A DNA stretch of 64,000 bases from Turritopsis dohrnii (Eukaryota > Cnidaria > Hydrozoa > Anthoathecata > Oceaniidae), in contig BQMF02000063.1 in the NCBI GenBank assembly GCA_027922465.2, positions 186,001-250,000 of the forward strand. Reading direction: 5' to 3'. The notes beneath the pieces were generated by a model. The model was not told the DNA's origin, did no database searches, and saw only the letters and a program-made list of their open reading frames with translations. This document shows positions 1 to 12,077 of the stretch, one piece after another. Made by a program: the position numbers and the translations under genes. Every line of letters starts with the position of its first letter. Position 1 is the first letter of the stretch.

Positions 1-153
1 AAAACAACAATTTCTCAGCTGAAAACTAAGATAGTAGATGCAGAGTTCTTTACTCTTCTATTATTGTAATATATATTTTCGTAATTCTTCTTTCACAGTG
101 ATTGCTTTACATTTTCTAACAATGTGTTTTGATTATGTAAATGTTTTGATTAG

Positions 154-1380
154 GATCCATATTCTCGGTTGCATCTGTTTTGGAAACCTTGTCCGTTGGT
201 ATTGGTGGATTCGTATTCAGCGCAATTTATGCGAAACTCAACGATATTGGTGAAGATTTTCATTTGTTCACGATTATTGAAATCCTATTATTAATCCAAA
301 TGTTCAGTATTATGTAAGTCGTGAATTTCCATTTTTAACATTTTTAATAAATTTTTCCTTGGTTGAAAATTTGACTTCGTTTTGATTGCATTAACTCACG
401 GTGGTTTACATATTTTGATTTTTTTTTTTTACGATTTGCGAAAATATAATATGATAAGCGGAGGGTGTTAGACAAGTTTGTTTGAAAAGATCCAGGAAAG
501 GTTTACAAGACAGGCGAAATGTTTCACGGGTAGTATTACTTAGGGATTGCTTGTTTATTGGAGAAAGGTTTGACAAGACCAATTAGCGTTCTGGATGGAC
601 TCAATTCATGCTTGTAAATGGCATGGATGTCTAAAAATATGCTGTGAGAAAGTGTAAGTGTAGGTTCCTACAGTCTTGTGGAATTTTGTTAAAAAATTAA
701 TGCTCTTTGGACGGTAAAGGATTTCCTACCAGCTTCATTACGACAACTAGGGATGATCAACCGATTTCCGATTTCACCTCGCTTTTCAGAGTGCCCTCAC
801 CGAAAAGTGCAGAGGTCCTAGACATATCTTTTTTTTTTTTTTTTTTCATTTGCAATAGGGGTGTCTCAATAAGTTAGGTGAAGGATTATATTAAGCGTTC
901 TGGATGGACTAAATGCCATGGATTACTAAAAATATGCTGCGAGAAAGTGTAAGTGGAGGAATAGTTAGGTTGAGTACATCCAACCTTATTTGTATTGGTA
1001 AAATTTCATTCAGGAATTCTTTAGGTACTTTTGAAAAAACATCACGAATACTTAAATGAGCAATGAAATATTTCAAAAAATAAGTTTGGAGACTTCAAAA
1101 CGTCATGGATTAATTTAAAAATATAACATGAAATATATATTCAGTGTTATTTTTGTACCCATTACATTTGGATTAACTTATTCTACACCAAGTGTTCTAA
1201 AGAATCCTCTTAAAATCTTATTTCAGCGTCTTCTGGGTTTTTTGGCGCAAGATTCGCATCGGTGGATACGTTCCAATCAGCGATCAAGAATGTGATGGTA
1301 ATGATGAGAATGATAATTCCATTATCAAAAAGACAAAACCAGGATTCATCAACAATGAGATTCCTAAAAGCGAATGTTGA
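154..1380 (+). CDS. SLC46-like major facilitator transporter, last two exons (partial)
   Basis: Two exons, 154-313 and 1227-1380, join in frame across a gtaagt...ttcag intron and end at TGA 1378-1380. The first encodes a hydrophobic stretch with GSIFSVASVLETLSVGIGG and then SAIYAKLNDIGEDFH. This resembles the C-terminal transmembrane helices of the SLC46 family (proton-coupled folate/thymic stromal cotransporter type), where a 'G-FS-VASVE.L....G...FN.IY' pattern is typical. The last helix crosses the splice junction (MFSIIVFWVFW) and is followed by a basic, then acidic, cytoplasmic tail of about 45 residues ending KSEC. The 5' exons lie outside the window, so substrate and full topology cannot be judged. 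Splice phase is consistent (two bases left over, completed by the first base of the last exon). The family call rests on remembered patterns, not a search; another MFS family is possible. Confidence 0.65.
314..1226 (+). repeat. Intron of SLC46-like gene with a ~65-bp direct repeat
   Basis: This is the intron between the two SLC46-like exons. Two diverged copies of one segment lie at about 588-660 and 894-956. Both start GCGTTCTGGATGGACT and end AAAATATGCTG-GAGAAAGTGTAAGTG. The direct repeat may be part of an unrecognised dispersed element. Nothing else gene-like is visible. Confidence 0.5.
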
Positions 1381-2890
1381 AACAACCCATTTTGTTGCAT
1401 GGTCTTCATCTGCTGTTTGTTTCTGCACTTGAACGCAATCACAATATCTTAATCTTTACAATATAAACTGAGGCTTATTACGAAATATTTCACAAAAGAC
1501 AAAAGAATCGTTGAGTAACAAAACACCATACGAAAGATTAAAAACATATTGATATCGAGGCGCGATATTTACTCAGTACAAACGTAGGAGAAAACTAATT
1601 TCAGTAACATATTCTTTTAGAGATTCGAGTGAGAAATATCCTGTTGTAATTTACCCTAAACGTTTTTTGTAGAAACACGATAGCCATTTTTTCTCCTAGA
1701 AGACTGATGGGAGAGTGATGCAAACGTTCTAAAAATTGTCAAAAGTCACTGCGACGGAGAGCACTTTTATTAAAATTGTGTGTATATTTCTACAGAACTG
1801 CACTCTTTCGCAGAGATTTTTTAAAAAATGTGCTGTCTAGGGTGAAACTTTAGCACATATATTCTGAACTGCAAAATTGAATAAAGTAGCCTAGATTCCA
1901 TAATCAGCGTTGTATGCATTTCAAACGTAAACTAGAAACTTCATGGCTTGAACAATTTCTGTTTCGCTTTAGCCTCATTTTCATTTTCATTCTCTTGTTA
2001 GAAATGCTTATAAAAGAATAGGTCACAATCACCAAAATATTGTAGAACTCCAAATACATGTTTTATAGAAGTGAGTAGAGATAACTTGAAAAAAGGAAGC
2101 TGTGTAGATTAAAGACATTTACAATTAGGCTCGACATTGTTAAAAATCTGTTAAAACCAAATGAATTTAAGCAGTTTAAACGTTTTTAAATAATTGAAGA
2201 CCTTTGAATATTGTTTGGTAAAACCTGAAAAAGTCGAAATAAGTATTTTTTTAATCGTTCTTTGTGCAAATGTTTATGAAAATTGAAGAACATCGATATT
2301 TGGTCAAAGTGTTGGTTGAATTGCGAATGTGAGAACAAGTTTTTGTAAACATTGTGCGAAGTGGTTCATACGATAGTCAGTTATCAGTATTGTTCATCAT
2401 CATCTTCCAACTTTTCGTGTTGCTGTTACACAGTAGTATTCAATAATTAACTGACCTTGATTTTTTTGAAGCAGAAGGATCTTTCGTTCCTTTTTTTATT
2501 TTCATTTTATATTTAATATTTGCATATAATTGTTTTTTCTTCTCTCAAAGCCTTTTTTCATTTTTGTGTTTATACTATTCGTCGTATTACAAAATTTATC
2601 TACTCTTGGAACTGCTTATGGTCAGTGTATTGCGGGGACATTCATAGTGAGAACTACTAGCTAGTTTTTATTTCCTATTAGAGCAGCATTTTAAGGAGAT
2701 GCCATGATTGAAATATTTTGCTAACCAGTGATAGGCGAAATCCTGACATCGAATAAAATCTCGAGATTAATGTGTGGTGAAGCTTTTATAGATATAAAAT
2801 AACTGTGACAAGATAAAAAACTTATGACATAATCTTGTAACAACTTCTTGTTCGAAAGGTGAGATCTGCACTCTCAAAACCAGGAGAAAC
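1381..2890. other. Intergenic; one micro-MITE and a candidate poly(A) signal
   Basis: No coding region is supported. AATAAA at 1880-1885 could serve the SLC46-like gene, although the 3' UTR would be long (about 500 nt). The 72-bp dispersed element at 1747-1818 is listed separately. At 2626-2668 a short segment (GGGGACATTCATAGTGAGAA core) recurs with small changes at about 55408-55452, so it is a dispersed repeat of unknown type. Confidence 0.45.
1747..1818 (-). repeat. 72-bp dispersed hairpin element (copy 1, unoccupied)
   Basis: A short element with inverted ends: CACTGCGACGGAG at one side and CTTTCGCAGAG at the other. Read on the minus strand it matches 60727-60801. It also matches the two halves of the sequence around 18150-18180 plus 18601-18645. 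The central TAGAAATATACACA contains the TA at which the 18.2-kb copy was interrupted by a mariner-like MITE. Confidence 0.6.
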
Positions 2891-2899
2891 TTGATAACT

Positions 2900-4275
2900 A
2901 GATTTGTGCAAGTTAACTTCGGTAACTCCTGTCTTCAAAGCTGGTGACAAATTAGATTGTAACAATTGTCGGCCTATTTCTTTGTTACCGTGCTTTAGTA
3001 AGATTTTTGATGTTTTTATAAACAAATGCATAATTTTCTTTGTAAATACAGTGTGTATCAAAATGTCTTATCCACCAACTTTCAAGGCGTATATTTCATT
3101 ACATGTCTGATAAAATATTGTGAATTTTATATCACAAGAAAGAGCTTTTCATGCTCTATCCGTTAATATAAAATGTTTGCCAAAATATTTGTTCTTCGAA
3201 AAGATATTGAAGAAAAACTCAACGATTTGGTTCATTAAATTCTTAAAAGTCAATTAACTGACATGCTAATGACTTTTTAATGGTGTAAGTTTCTTTTGTT
3301 GCGCTGATGAAACTTTTAGAAAGTTTTAAGTACAGCTTTGCGTATTAATTTCCCATAACAGTTAATCTTGAAAATTTCAAATAAAATTTTTTTACTGTGT
3401 GATGATTTTTAATTTTTTTATTGTGTTTACAAATGGCCTTCATTGTAAAATGAGTTAATTGACTTTTAAGAATTTAATGAACCAAATCGTTGAGTTTTTC
3501 TTCAATATCTTTTCGAAGAACAAATATTTTGGCAAACATTTTATATTAACGGATAGAGCATGAAAAGCTCTTTCTTGTGATATAAAATTCACAACATTTT
3601 ATCAGACATGTAATGAAATATACGCCTTGAAAGTTGGTGGATAAGACATTTTGATACACACTGTATAACTTCTTTTTTAAATGGCAATTTGGGGTTCGCT
3701 CAAAACACTCAACAAACCATTCTTTAATTAGTATGATTGAAACTGTGAAGAAACACTTTGACAATGACGAATATGTTTGTGGCATTTTTATTGATTTAAA
3801 AAAGGCTTTCGACACTGTCGATCATGTAATTCTCCTTTACAAACTGAGTCATACGGCATACGTGGAATTCCTAATAACTGGCTAAGGTCTTTTCTTAAAA
3901 ACAGAAAACAATTTGTTAAAATTTCAGGTGTAAAGTCAAGTCAAAAACCGATTTTATTAAATGTGGAGTGCCCCAAGGATCAACTCTTGGTCCTCCTTTA
4001 TTCTTTATTTACATAAATATGACTTAACTGGAATTTTCAAGCACTTTTCAACTCATCACTTTGCAGATGATACTAATCTTAGTTTTGCTAGTAAAAAGGC
4101 AGAAGAAATCGAAAGTGTCGTCAATTTTGAACTAAAACTTCTTGTAAAATGGCTAAATGCAATCAAGCTTTCACTAAATGTTGCCAAAATCGAATTTATT
4201 TTATTCCGTAATCCAAATCGTCTGTGTCCTGATGTTTCAATAAAAATTAATGGAAAAAATAGAGCAAAGTAAATA
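2900..4275 (+). pseudogene. Decayed non-LTR retrotransposon (CR1/jockey-like RT), split by a MITE
   Basis: A reverse-transcriptase fragment with the usual landmarks. Before the inserted MITE it reads VFKAGDKLDCNNCRPISLLP (RT finger region). After it come FGVRSKHSTNHSLISMIET, motif A as FIDLKKAFDTVDH, a frameshifted motif B (GVPQGSTLGP recoverable only by changing frame near 3960) and motif C as HFADDTNLSF. The thumb-side KWLNAIKLSLNVAKIEF follows. If the 615-bp MITE and one TA are removed, the frame continues directly from FFVN into YFFFKWQFGV. The frameshifts and 5' truncation make it non-functional. This RT type is abundant in cnidarian and other invertebrate genomes. Confidence 0.8.
3049..3663. 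mobile_element. Tc1/mariner-like foldback MITE (copy A) inside LINE
   Basis: A 615-bp element with almost the whole length arranged as two inverted arms of roughly 200 bp. The ends are CAGTGTGTATCAAAATG and its complement, flanked by TA on both sides (3047-3048 and 3664-3665), the target duplication expected of Tc1/mariner elements. No transposase frame is present, so it is non-autonomous. A shortened relative lies at 18181-18600. Confidence 0.85.
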
Positions 4276-6760
4276 TATCAAATGTGTAATGCCACTCTTG
4301 ACTGGACCGGAAATGTAGTGATTACAGGTGACTTCAATATTGATCTCTTGACGAACTCTCAGATTAAAGATTCCTACATAGAAATCCTACGATCATTCGA
4401 CCTCACCCAACACGTCAACTCTCCATCTCGTAAAGGAGTATCCCTTATCGATCACATTACGACTAACTCCTCCTGTAAAGTAAAATTCTGTGACATTCTC
4501 CCAACACCAGAAATCAGCGACCACGATGCTGTATTCGATTGTATCAACACTCGTGTTGCCAGATTCGAACCTCGGTACAAGATCATCCGTGACATGAGGA
4601 ATTTCGACTTACCTGATTATGTTGCTGATACGGCAACCGTTCCATTCAATCTTGTGTATGCAACCGATTGTACCAATGACAGTTTAAATACATTGAACTA
4701 CTTACTACTTAACTGCATCGAACGTCACGCACCCTTGAAGAGAATAAAAGTCACTCGTCCACAAGCACCCTGGATGAAAGACTAAGTGATCAACAACTTG
4801 CTTTTCATCCAAAGAAAAGTGTAATCAATATTCAACCGTCCAAACTAAACGCACACTACATATCCACAGCTCCTAGGATCCTCGGTTCGAAACCAACATC
4901 AATCAAAGAGATTCAGCTCGTTCTTCAAGATTTGGTTACAGATGTTGAGCAAGAATTCGAATTTCAGCCCGTCACGTACGAACAAGTACTCAAAGAAATT
5001 AAGAATCTCCGAACCGATTGCTCTGCTGGTTACGACAACCTTTCAGTATCACTCATCAAACCCATCGCTGACCACCTCGCATCCCCACTAACACACATCA
5101 TCAACACAGGAATCGCCGAAATACCTTTCACCAACAATGGAAAATCGGCAAAGTAACACCCATACCAAAAACAGAACAATCCGTCACTCCCGATCAATTC
5201 CGACTTGTGACTGTTTTACCTATCCTATCGAAAATCTTTGAACGTTTAATGGCAAGACAGATTGTAGATTATGTCGAAAGAAATCAGATATATCAACGAA
5301 CCATGTCTGGTTTCCGCAAACGTCATTCGACCGAAACTTTGCTAATGAAGATTCGAGATGATATCGTTGGTGCTATGAACAAAGGCGAAATCACACTAGC
5401 AGCGTTCCTCGACTACTCTAAAGCCTTCGACACAGTTGATTACAAAACTCTGTTGGTAAAACTACGAAAGATAGGCTTTTCAAATAAAGCTGCCATGCTC
5501 ATGTTGTCGTACCTCAGTGATCGTCGCCAATTCTTTCAGGTTGATGACAAAAAGTCTGAATATGGGACAGTGCTATTTGGCGTACCTCAAGGCTCGATTC
5601 TTGGACCGATATTGTTCAATCTGTACACTGTCGACCTGCAGGAAAACGTAAACGGTGGGAGTACGAATCAATATGCAGATGACACTACCATATATGAACA
5701 CTGTAAGCCAAGAGATATCCCAACAACAATCATCAACTTTAACCAACGCTTAGATCAATTAAAACAATGGTCGACCGAAAATAATCTCGCATTTTAACAA
5801 CAAAAAAAACAAAATCATGCTCCTGTCAACTTCAAGAATGGCAGAGATTCATGACTTATTGAACCCTAACCATGCAACTTTCCATGTCTACCATGCAGAT
5901 CAACTGATCGAACGTGTTCCAGTTTACAAACTTCTTGGTGTCCAATTTGATCAAAATCTAAACTGGGACACTCACATCGAAAAAATCTGCTCCTCAGTCT
6001 ATGCAAAGCTTTACGTGCTACGTGATCTCCGTCGAACAGCAGCATACCGCTTGAGGAAACAGCTTGCAGAAGCCCTTTTGTTATCAAAAATCCAATACTG
6101 CTGCTCGCTCTTCTGGAACCTTCTCCAATCGCAATTGAAAAAGCTTCACAAACTACTGTGTAGAATCGCTTCCTTTGTGACATTGAGGTATTCTACGATT
6201 CAAGATGTAATCGAGCTTGGTTGGTTACCGATTCAACAAGAAATTTGCTTTGATCTGATGAAACTAGCCCACAAATCGATCAACCAGGTTGAATTTCCAA
6301 GTTATTTGAAAGGTTTTAAATTGAGAATTGTTGGGCGTGGAATTCGAAATGTTAATGATATTACTTCAAAATATAATATTAACGTGTCAGAAAAGTTGTT
6401 CATTGGCAAGGCAAGTCGCCTGTTAAATGACATTCCAAAAATTATCAGGGAAGAACCTGACCCTAAAAAATTTCGTAGCTCTTTAAAGAAATATTTATTG
6501 GATGTTAGCTAAGCAATATTTATTATGAATCATGCATAAGATTTTTAACAATCGACACCTTTCGGTTCAATGTTTTAGTATCACACCAATCTCATAGCCA
6601 ATATCATTATCGTAAGTCAAGTTTGTTTGTGTCCGATTCTTTTGTTAGTCTGCCAACCGATTTACCTATTAGTTTCTTTTTTGTGTCCCTGTCTAAAGGT
6701 CTGTCGATTGATTAGTATATATATTTTACATTATGCCCAATAAATAACTTAATCTTATTT
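4276..6760 (+). pseudogene. Second LINE: APE endonuclease C-terminus, RT and C-terminal region, frameshifted
   Basis: A longer jockey-like non-LTR element starts almost at the end of the previous fragment. 4282-4785 is the end of an AP-endonuclease domain, with GDFNIDLL, SLIDHITTN and the catalytic-type ISDHDAVF, followed by a linker. 4932-5156 begins the RT. A frameshift near 5130 leads into 5207-5797, with motif A FLDYSKAFDTVDY, motif B GVPQGSILGPILF and motif C QYADDTTIYEH. A further frameshift near 5795 leads to 5817-6512, a C-terminal 'thumb' region ending KKYLLDVS. AATAAA near 6740 and AT-rich sequence close the element. Several frameshifts make it a recent but dead copy. Confidence 0.85.
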
Positions 6761-7281
6761 ATTTTATTTCTAACTTTTCACATCCATATCAGCTACTCCA
6801 ATATTTTCAGCGCTTTGTGCGGTTCGTTACTACATCCTAAAACCAGTGACATTCCAGTCATTTGATTTTTGAGATCACTCTAGATTACCACATCCAATTC
6901 AATTTCTATATTGCAAGTCTCCAAGCTTCTAGTACATTATCTTTTCAGGGTGGCCATCGTTAATTTATTTATTATATTTATTATATTATATTTATACTTA
7001 AAATATTTGAAAATTTTAAAGTCTTATCAATACCAATACTGCTAGTTCCATGATCATTTAGTTCCAATCAACTTTTTCAAATTTTCAATTTCTCCAATTT
7101 TCCAACCAAGTATAAGATTCCAATTCCGTTCGCAGTCTTTTGCCAGTATCTTTTGAAAATTATATTTTATGCGGCATATCTTTTCATAATAAATTATTTC
7201 TTTATTTAAATATGCTTATTTTAATAGGACGATTAGCCATTGTGAAATATGGAAGTGCCTGAAAGACAATTAATAAATAAA
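6761..7281. other. AT-rich intergenic, no feature seen
   Basis: No coding potential, clear inverted repeat or RNA gene is recognised here. Simple TTTATTATATT stretches occur around 6965-7000. Confidence 0.4.
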
Positions 7282-7608
7282 CTAGCCGCCAAGGCGGCGT
7301 CGCTCGCCGCCCATGTCCACCTGCTCTGTATCACTGTATCAATAAACGTCAAATTTCCTTATAAACGGCTCGTACAACTTGTGTTCAACCAGAAGCAGAT
7401 TCGAAGTCACAACCTCTGGTAAAACCAATCTTTTATCAGTGTTACAATACACTCAAAACGTAGAGAGAGAAAACTTCAACTTTTTATTAGCTTTTGTTTT
7501 AAAAAAGTTACGCGCTCTAACATGGGTGCTATCAAACGTAAGGGGGAAATGGTTTCTCTTCTTAAAAAGATCACACGGGAGGAGAGAAAAAAAGGCACGT
7601 GCTAAATG
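7282..7608 (-). mobile_element. Helitron-like non-autonomous repeat (copy 1)
   Basis: Read on the minus strand this ends in a GC-rich hairpin (GCCGCC-TT-GGCGGC) running straight into CTAG followed by T. That resembles a Helitron 3' terminus (hairpin then CTRR, insertion next to T). It is about 80-85% similar by eye to 12078-12475, which lies in the opposite orientation. Both copies stop at CTAG|T. No Rep/helicase gene is visible, and the 5' TC end was not identified. Confidence 0.5.
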
Positions 7609-8574
7609 AATAAAGTGAATAAAAAAAAACGTTCGATCTGATTAAAATAGATTAAAAGAAACCGATTAAAACAAATTAAGACAACTATTATGACAAAAGC
7701 AAAAAAAATATTTTGTATCATGATACTCTTTTTTTACCTATCGGTTTTTAAACATTTTGATTGCTCGAAAAAATGTTCACCCGTCTCAGACAGTCAGGCA
7801 AGGATACGTTAGGATACACTGGTAAACCGCACATGCTGCCACGTTCTGCCACTGCTGCTTTATGTCCAAAACGTTTAATCAGTTAGTTTCTTTGTATTTA
7901 GTTGATGTATTGTTTTCAAAGCCAAGTCAACGTGGAATATAAAACTAACAATAATAATAAAAACAAAACGTTATTCCTATTAGTTCATCAGCCAAAAATA
8001 GTCACGTTCGATTGGGATTGCAATGTATTTGCTCTGAACTCACGTCGCACACAAAAAAAGAAATAATTTCGCTCACAACTCAATCTACCATTTTGCGTGA
8101 CTTGCAAACAAACGAACAAACAAACAAACGATTAAATTTTCTGTTTGAAAATACAAATGCAATGTAATGTCCGTTTACAAGCTCCCTACTAAAGTTTCTT
8201 TTTTCAGAAATAGACATATAATGTTGTAGTAAAAGTTTCTTAATTTTTGAAGATTCTACATGTAGGTTTCTTATATCTTATAAAAAAAACGTGTAGGCCA
8301 AGTTGTACAGAAAAAAAAATGACAAGAAGTGACAATAAAGATCATGATAAAGCTGTTCTTTTATGGTTCAAAAATACACGCTTGAACAATATCAGTGCCA
8401 ACAGGATCATTATCATAGAAAAAAGTTGTTTTCGAATGTCTCATGTTTATTGGGATTCGTTATCATTTTACTTTTGAACAGTATCCTAGCTGAAAATACG
8501 AATTTAAAGCATTTTTGTTAAAAAGGATTGCAAGCTTTAAACGATTTAGGCAAAACTTTCGGATTTTTTTTCAG
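7609..8574. other. Intergenic, no gene seen
   Basis: AT-rich DNA with purine runs and short ACAAACAA repeats near 8105-8130. A 76-codon ORF at 8247-8477 has no recognisable motif and probably arises by chance. Confidence 0.4.
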
Positions 8575-8651
8575 CTTTCGATATAACAAACTCTCGATAT
8601 AAAGAACTTTTTTCATTTCCCCTTGGGGTTCGTTATATGGAGAGTCCACTG
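8575..8651. mobile_element. One end of a pogo/Tigger-like MITE
   Basis: The sequence GATATAACAAACTCTCG...TTCGTTATATGGAGAGTCCACTG ends next to TA (8652-8653). The terminal GGAGAGTCCACTG is identical to the right end of the complete element at 11040-11692, so this is a truncated relative. Confidence 0.5.
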
Positions 8652-8859
8652 TAGAAAATTTACAGTTAATCAGTCAAAACACAATACAATTATTCCCGTT
8701 TTCCTGAACCTCTTCAGATACATCTTCATCATCGCTGCTATCGACTTCCAAGTTTTTGAACTCTTTGAGTAATTCATCCTTGATTTCCTTGGAATCGTCT
8801 ATGTAATCATCGTGTACATACCGTGGCGGATTTGAACATCCTATCGTGAGTTTGGAAAC

Positions 8860-9715
8860 AAGATGTCCGGCCGGATATCTCAGACGTCCGGCCGGATGTT
8901 TAAACGCCCGGGCGGGAGTTTGAGATGTCCGGCCGGGAGTTTTGAAACTAGTCCTGAAACATCCGGCCGGACATCATCACTCAAAACGTCCGGCCGGGCG
9001 TTTGTTAAAATCTGGTCCTGAAAATTACCAGCTAACGTTGTCCGGCCGGACCTTTGAAACATCCGGCCGGGTGTTAAGATGTCCGATCGGGTATCTCAAA
9101 CATCCGGCCGGGTATGAGGTAACTGAGACGCGTGACTGACGGATTTCATCAATATCTGGTCCTCAAAATCAAATACTTTTGCACGAAGCTGGAGAGTTGC
9201 AAAATGGCTAAAGGATCTCCAGCTTCCTGGTTAAGATGTGTACTTTACTGATCCAAAAGTATCTAATGCAGTGCTTCGCAGTAAAATGATTTGCATTTAT
9301 TAGCTTTGATCTTTTGGTTTCAACACACACAAGTACAAATGCAAGGTGTTGAAACGTCGAACAAGACATCCTGCTGATATCTGGCCGGACAAACAAAACA
9401 TCCGGCCGGGCATCTTGATATCCGGCCAGACCTTTCGTTTGTCTGGCCGAGCGTCTTTGAATACATACTTTACAGACTTGACAATATTAAGCGTATATAA
9501 AGGACCAGAACATCGAGATTGGTGGAGGTCAGAAAGCATCTTTGTCATAAATATCCGGCCGCAGATATTAAATCCCCGACCGGGCGTTTGGACTTCTAAG
9601 CAATTCTCAGGACCAGATTTTTACAAACGTCCGGCCGGACGTTATGAGTGAAGATGTCCGGCCGGATGTTTAAAGAGTAGTTTCAAAACACCCGGCCGGA
9701 CATCTCAACTCCCGA
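8860..9715. repeat. Foldback cluster with twelve CCGGCCGG octamers
   Basis: In otherwise AT-rich DNA the 8-bp palindrome CCGGCCGG occurs twelve times exactly, usually as (A/G)TCCGGCCGG(A/G), with several one-base variants (CTGGCCGG, CCGGCCAG, CCGATCGG). The block is also an inverted repeat overall. The segment around 8991-9029 (GGCCGGGCGTTTGTTAAAAT then CTGGTCCTGAAAATT) reappears reversed at about 9599-9637. The outermost GATGTCCGGCCGGAT units mirror each other at 8863 and 9700. Open reading frames through it are low-complexity artefacts. Confidence 0.75.
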
Positions 9716-9889
9716 TAGGATGTCCACATCTGCCACGGTATGTACAGGATACTGCACGGATTCAATCTTTCATTTAAACATTGCCCAGTTCTTTTCGCTA
9801 TTCCATTCAATTTTAACATGTATCAAGATTTTTAGCGCACTTTGTACAAGGGGAGAAGGGGGCTTCTCATCTATCACCTCGACTGATAC

Positions 9890-10190
9890 TTGTATATTAT
9901 TTGTATATTTGTATATACTGATATTGACTCACCTGCTGCAACCAATACAACCTTCAAGCGGAAAGAAAAGATGGCTTTTAGCAATTACTATTCAGATCGC
10001 ATCATGGAAGAGCTGCATGACAACCCTGAAAGAGATGTAACTACTATTGATATCGACTTAAAGCTTTTAAGTCCTAAAATCAATGCATGGTACACTTATG
10101 GGATTTTTGACTCTTAAGTCAACAAAAGGGATGGAAACAATTATGAATGGGTGGCATCTCAAAAGCAGTACCAGATACCAGAAATAACAT
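9890..10190 (+). pseudogene. Possible transposase C-terminal fragment
   Basis: A frame from 9970 encodes DNPERDVTTIDIDLKLLSPK, then INAWYTYGIF. After a one-base shift at about 10112 it continues LKSTKGMETIMNGWHL. The order 'acidic-I-D-L-KLL-P-..-W..Y..L.S..G...I..GW' resembles the C-terminal tail in CENP-B/pogo-type and related transposases. That would fit the pogo-like MITEs nearby, but the match is weak and from memory. It may be chance. Confidence 0.25.
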
Positions 10191-11039
10191 CGGGAGTTCG
10201 TCTAACCCCTTTATTTAAAAACTTTAACTTTTTAATTGTAATTTTTAAAGAGAAAATATAAAATCAATAAACTGCGTTAATTTTGTCAGTTTTAAAACAA
10301 AACTAGAAGCCGCTTGGCTTGAAGACTTCAGGTCGTAACACAACGATACACGTCTAGTCTCAAAAATACAACATTGCCGAATTGGCAAATTATGCTCAAA
10401 TCGAACAAAATGACTTGAAAATTCAAAATGTACATCTTCCATTTGTGCTTAGTACAAATGTTTATGAATATTGCAAAACTTTCGAAATTTGGTCCAAATT
10501 TAACCCAAATTGTCCAATTTTAATCAAATCTCACAAAATGACTGTCAAATTCGGAATCAGCACCTTTCAAATGTGATCTGTGCAACATTTTGTGAAATTT
10601 GAAGAACTTTGCACGAAAGCGTTCATAACTTGGAGTAGTAGAAACCACGGGTATTTTAAATACTTTACTCCATCACGGGTGTCCTAAAGTCAATGAGTTT
10701 TCGACCGCGTTATTTTTTCCTCGCGTTAATCATTCGTTAATTTCGTATAATAAGGTATTTTATGACATTTTTGAACAACTATATACAAATACGCACTGTG
10801 CATTGTGAAAGCATAATTAATACAATAACAAACTTATATTGGTCACATAAGTTAATTCTGGGTTGGCTCGAACCAGCCGAATGCGTTAACCAACTATATT
10901 TTTATATATATATACGTTTTTTGACTCTTCTGTTTACAAAACGTTGAGAACTTCTTTTCAGTTAGAAAGGAATGATCACAGTCCAAAATAATTATAAGTG
11001 TCTTTTATAAATTTTCTTTTTTTCATCTCAAAATATGTA
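10191..11039. other. Intergenic, no gene seen
   Basis: AT-rich. Several short phrases such as AAATTTGGTCCAAATTTAAC repeat loosely at 10480-10560. No feature can be supported. Confidence 0.35.
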
Positions 11040-11692
11040 CAGTAGACTCTCCATAACTCGAACTCTCACGGGGAATCAGAAATCGTTCGAGTTATGGAGC
11101 GGTTCGAGTAATGGAGAGTTTGGAAATTTTGCTAAATTTATCCTTTATACATAAGCCCCTTGAAAGAAAACGATGTATTTGAGTAATTATCTACCTTACG
11201 GAGTGAGAAGAAAGTCGTAAACAGTTTATTTCAGTTGAGTGAATCTATTCTATACTGAAAAAAATCCGTAATTACAGTTTGTTTACTGGTCAAATTGATA
11301 TGATGTTTAATATTATCATTCCATTTTGGCAATCAATGCTGGTGATGTTTTTCTCCCTGCTACCACAGACGCCATTTTTTTCATGATAATGAGAACTTCA
11401 AAACAAGAATATTTGTAACCAAACCACTTCACATTCGAACGGCGCGTTCGAAAATATTTGAATCAGAAAGAAAATTCTGAAATTCTTCAATTTTCATATT
11501 GTTCGAGTTATGGAGAGCGGAAATGGCCTAATATGCTTTCAGGGGACCAAAAATATTGTTCGACTTAAGGAGATTTTCGAGTTATGGAGATTCGAGTAAT
11601 AGAGAGTTGATTATGAGAGTTAATTAGGATATTTTCACGGTGCCTACGAATTCGTTCGAGTTATAGGGTTTCGAGTTATGGAGAGTCCACTG
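11040..11692. mobile_element. Complete pogo/Tigger-like MITE
   Basis: A 653-bp element with ends CAGTAGACTCTCC and GGAGAGTCCACTG, flanked by TA at 11038-11039 and 11693-11694. The motif TTCGAGTTATGGAGA and its complement recur inside near both ends. TA target and CAGT ends match the Tc1/mariner-pogo group. No transposase frame is present. Confidence 0.8.
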
Positions 11693-12077
11693 TATATCTT
11701 CTTTAAAATCCATTTAATATTGATCAAAAAAACTTTTGTAAGTCTAAAAGTGTTTCTTCGTAGACATACAATGCACGGTGCTTTGATTTCATGTAAATGC
11801 ACGCACGAATTTTCAAAAAACTGCTAGGTTTGGACAGTAAGAACAAGAAATGCTTTGCATATTTACAAATCGCGTTAAGGAAGACTTTCAGATCAACATA
11901 AAAAAAAATATTGAAGGCTGATGCATACTCTGAACACTCTGAATTTCTGAATTCGATGTTATGCTACCAATCTTCCTCACAAACTTCCAAAATCACAACC
12001 GCAAAATGGAAAACATAGATTTGGTGATGCAAGACGCATCCATGCCAAAACCAACATAACTGAAATGCCAAAACCAA

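Noticed and set aside
5866..6183. 105-codon minus-strand ORF
   Set aside because: Fully inside and antisense to the LINE C-terminal region, with no known motif.
8880..9651. Overlapping ORFs rich in RPDV, PAGR and SGRT on both strands
   Set aside because: They are translations of the CCGGCCGG foldback array and have no independent coding signal.
9346..9651. 101-codon ORF with repeated RPG motifs
   Set aside because: Generated by the GC-palindrome cluster, same reason as the other frames there.
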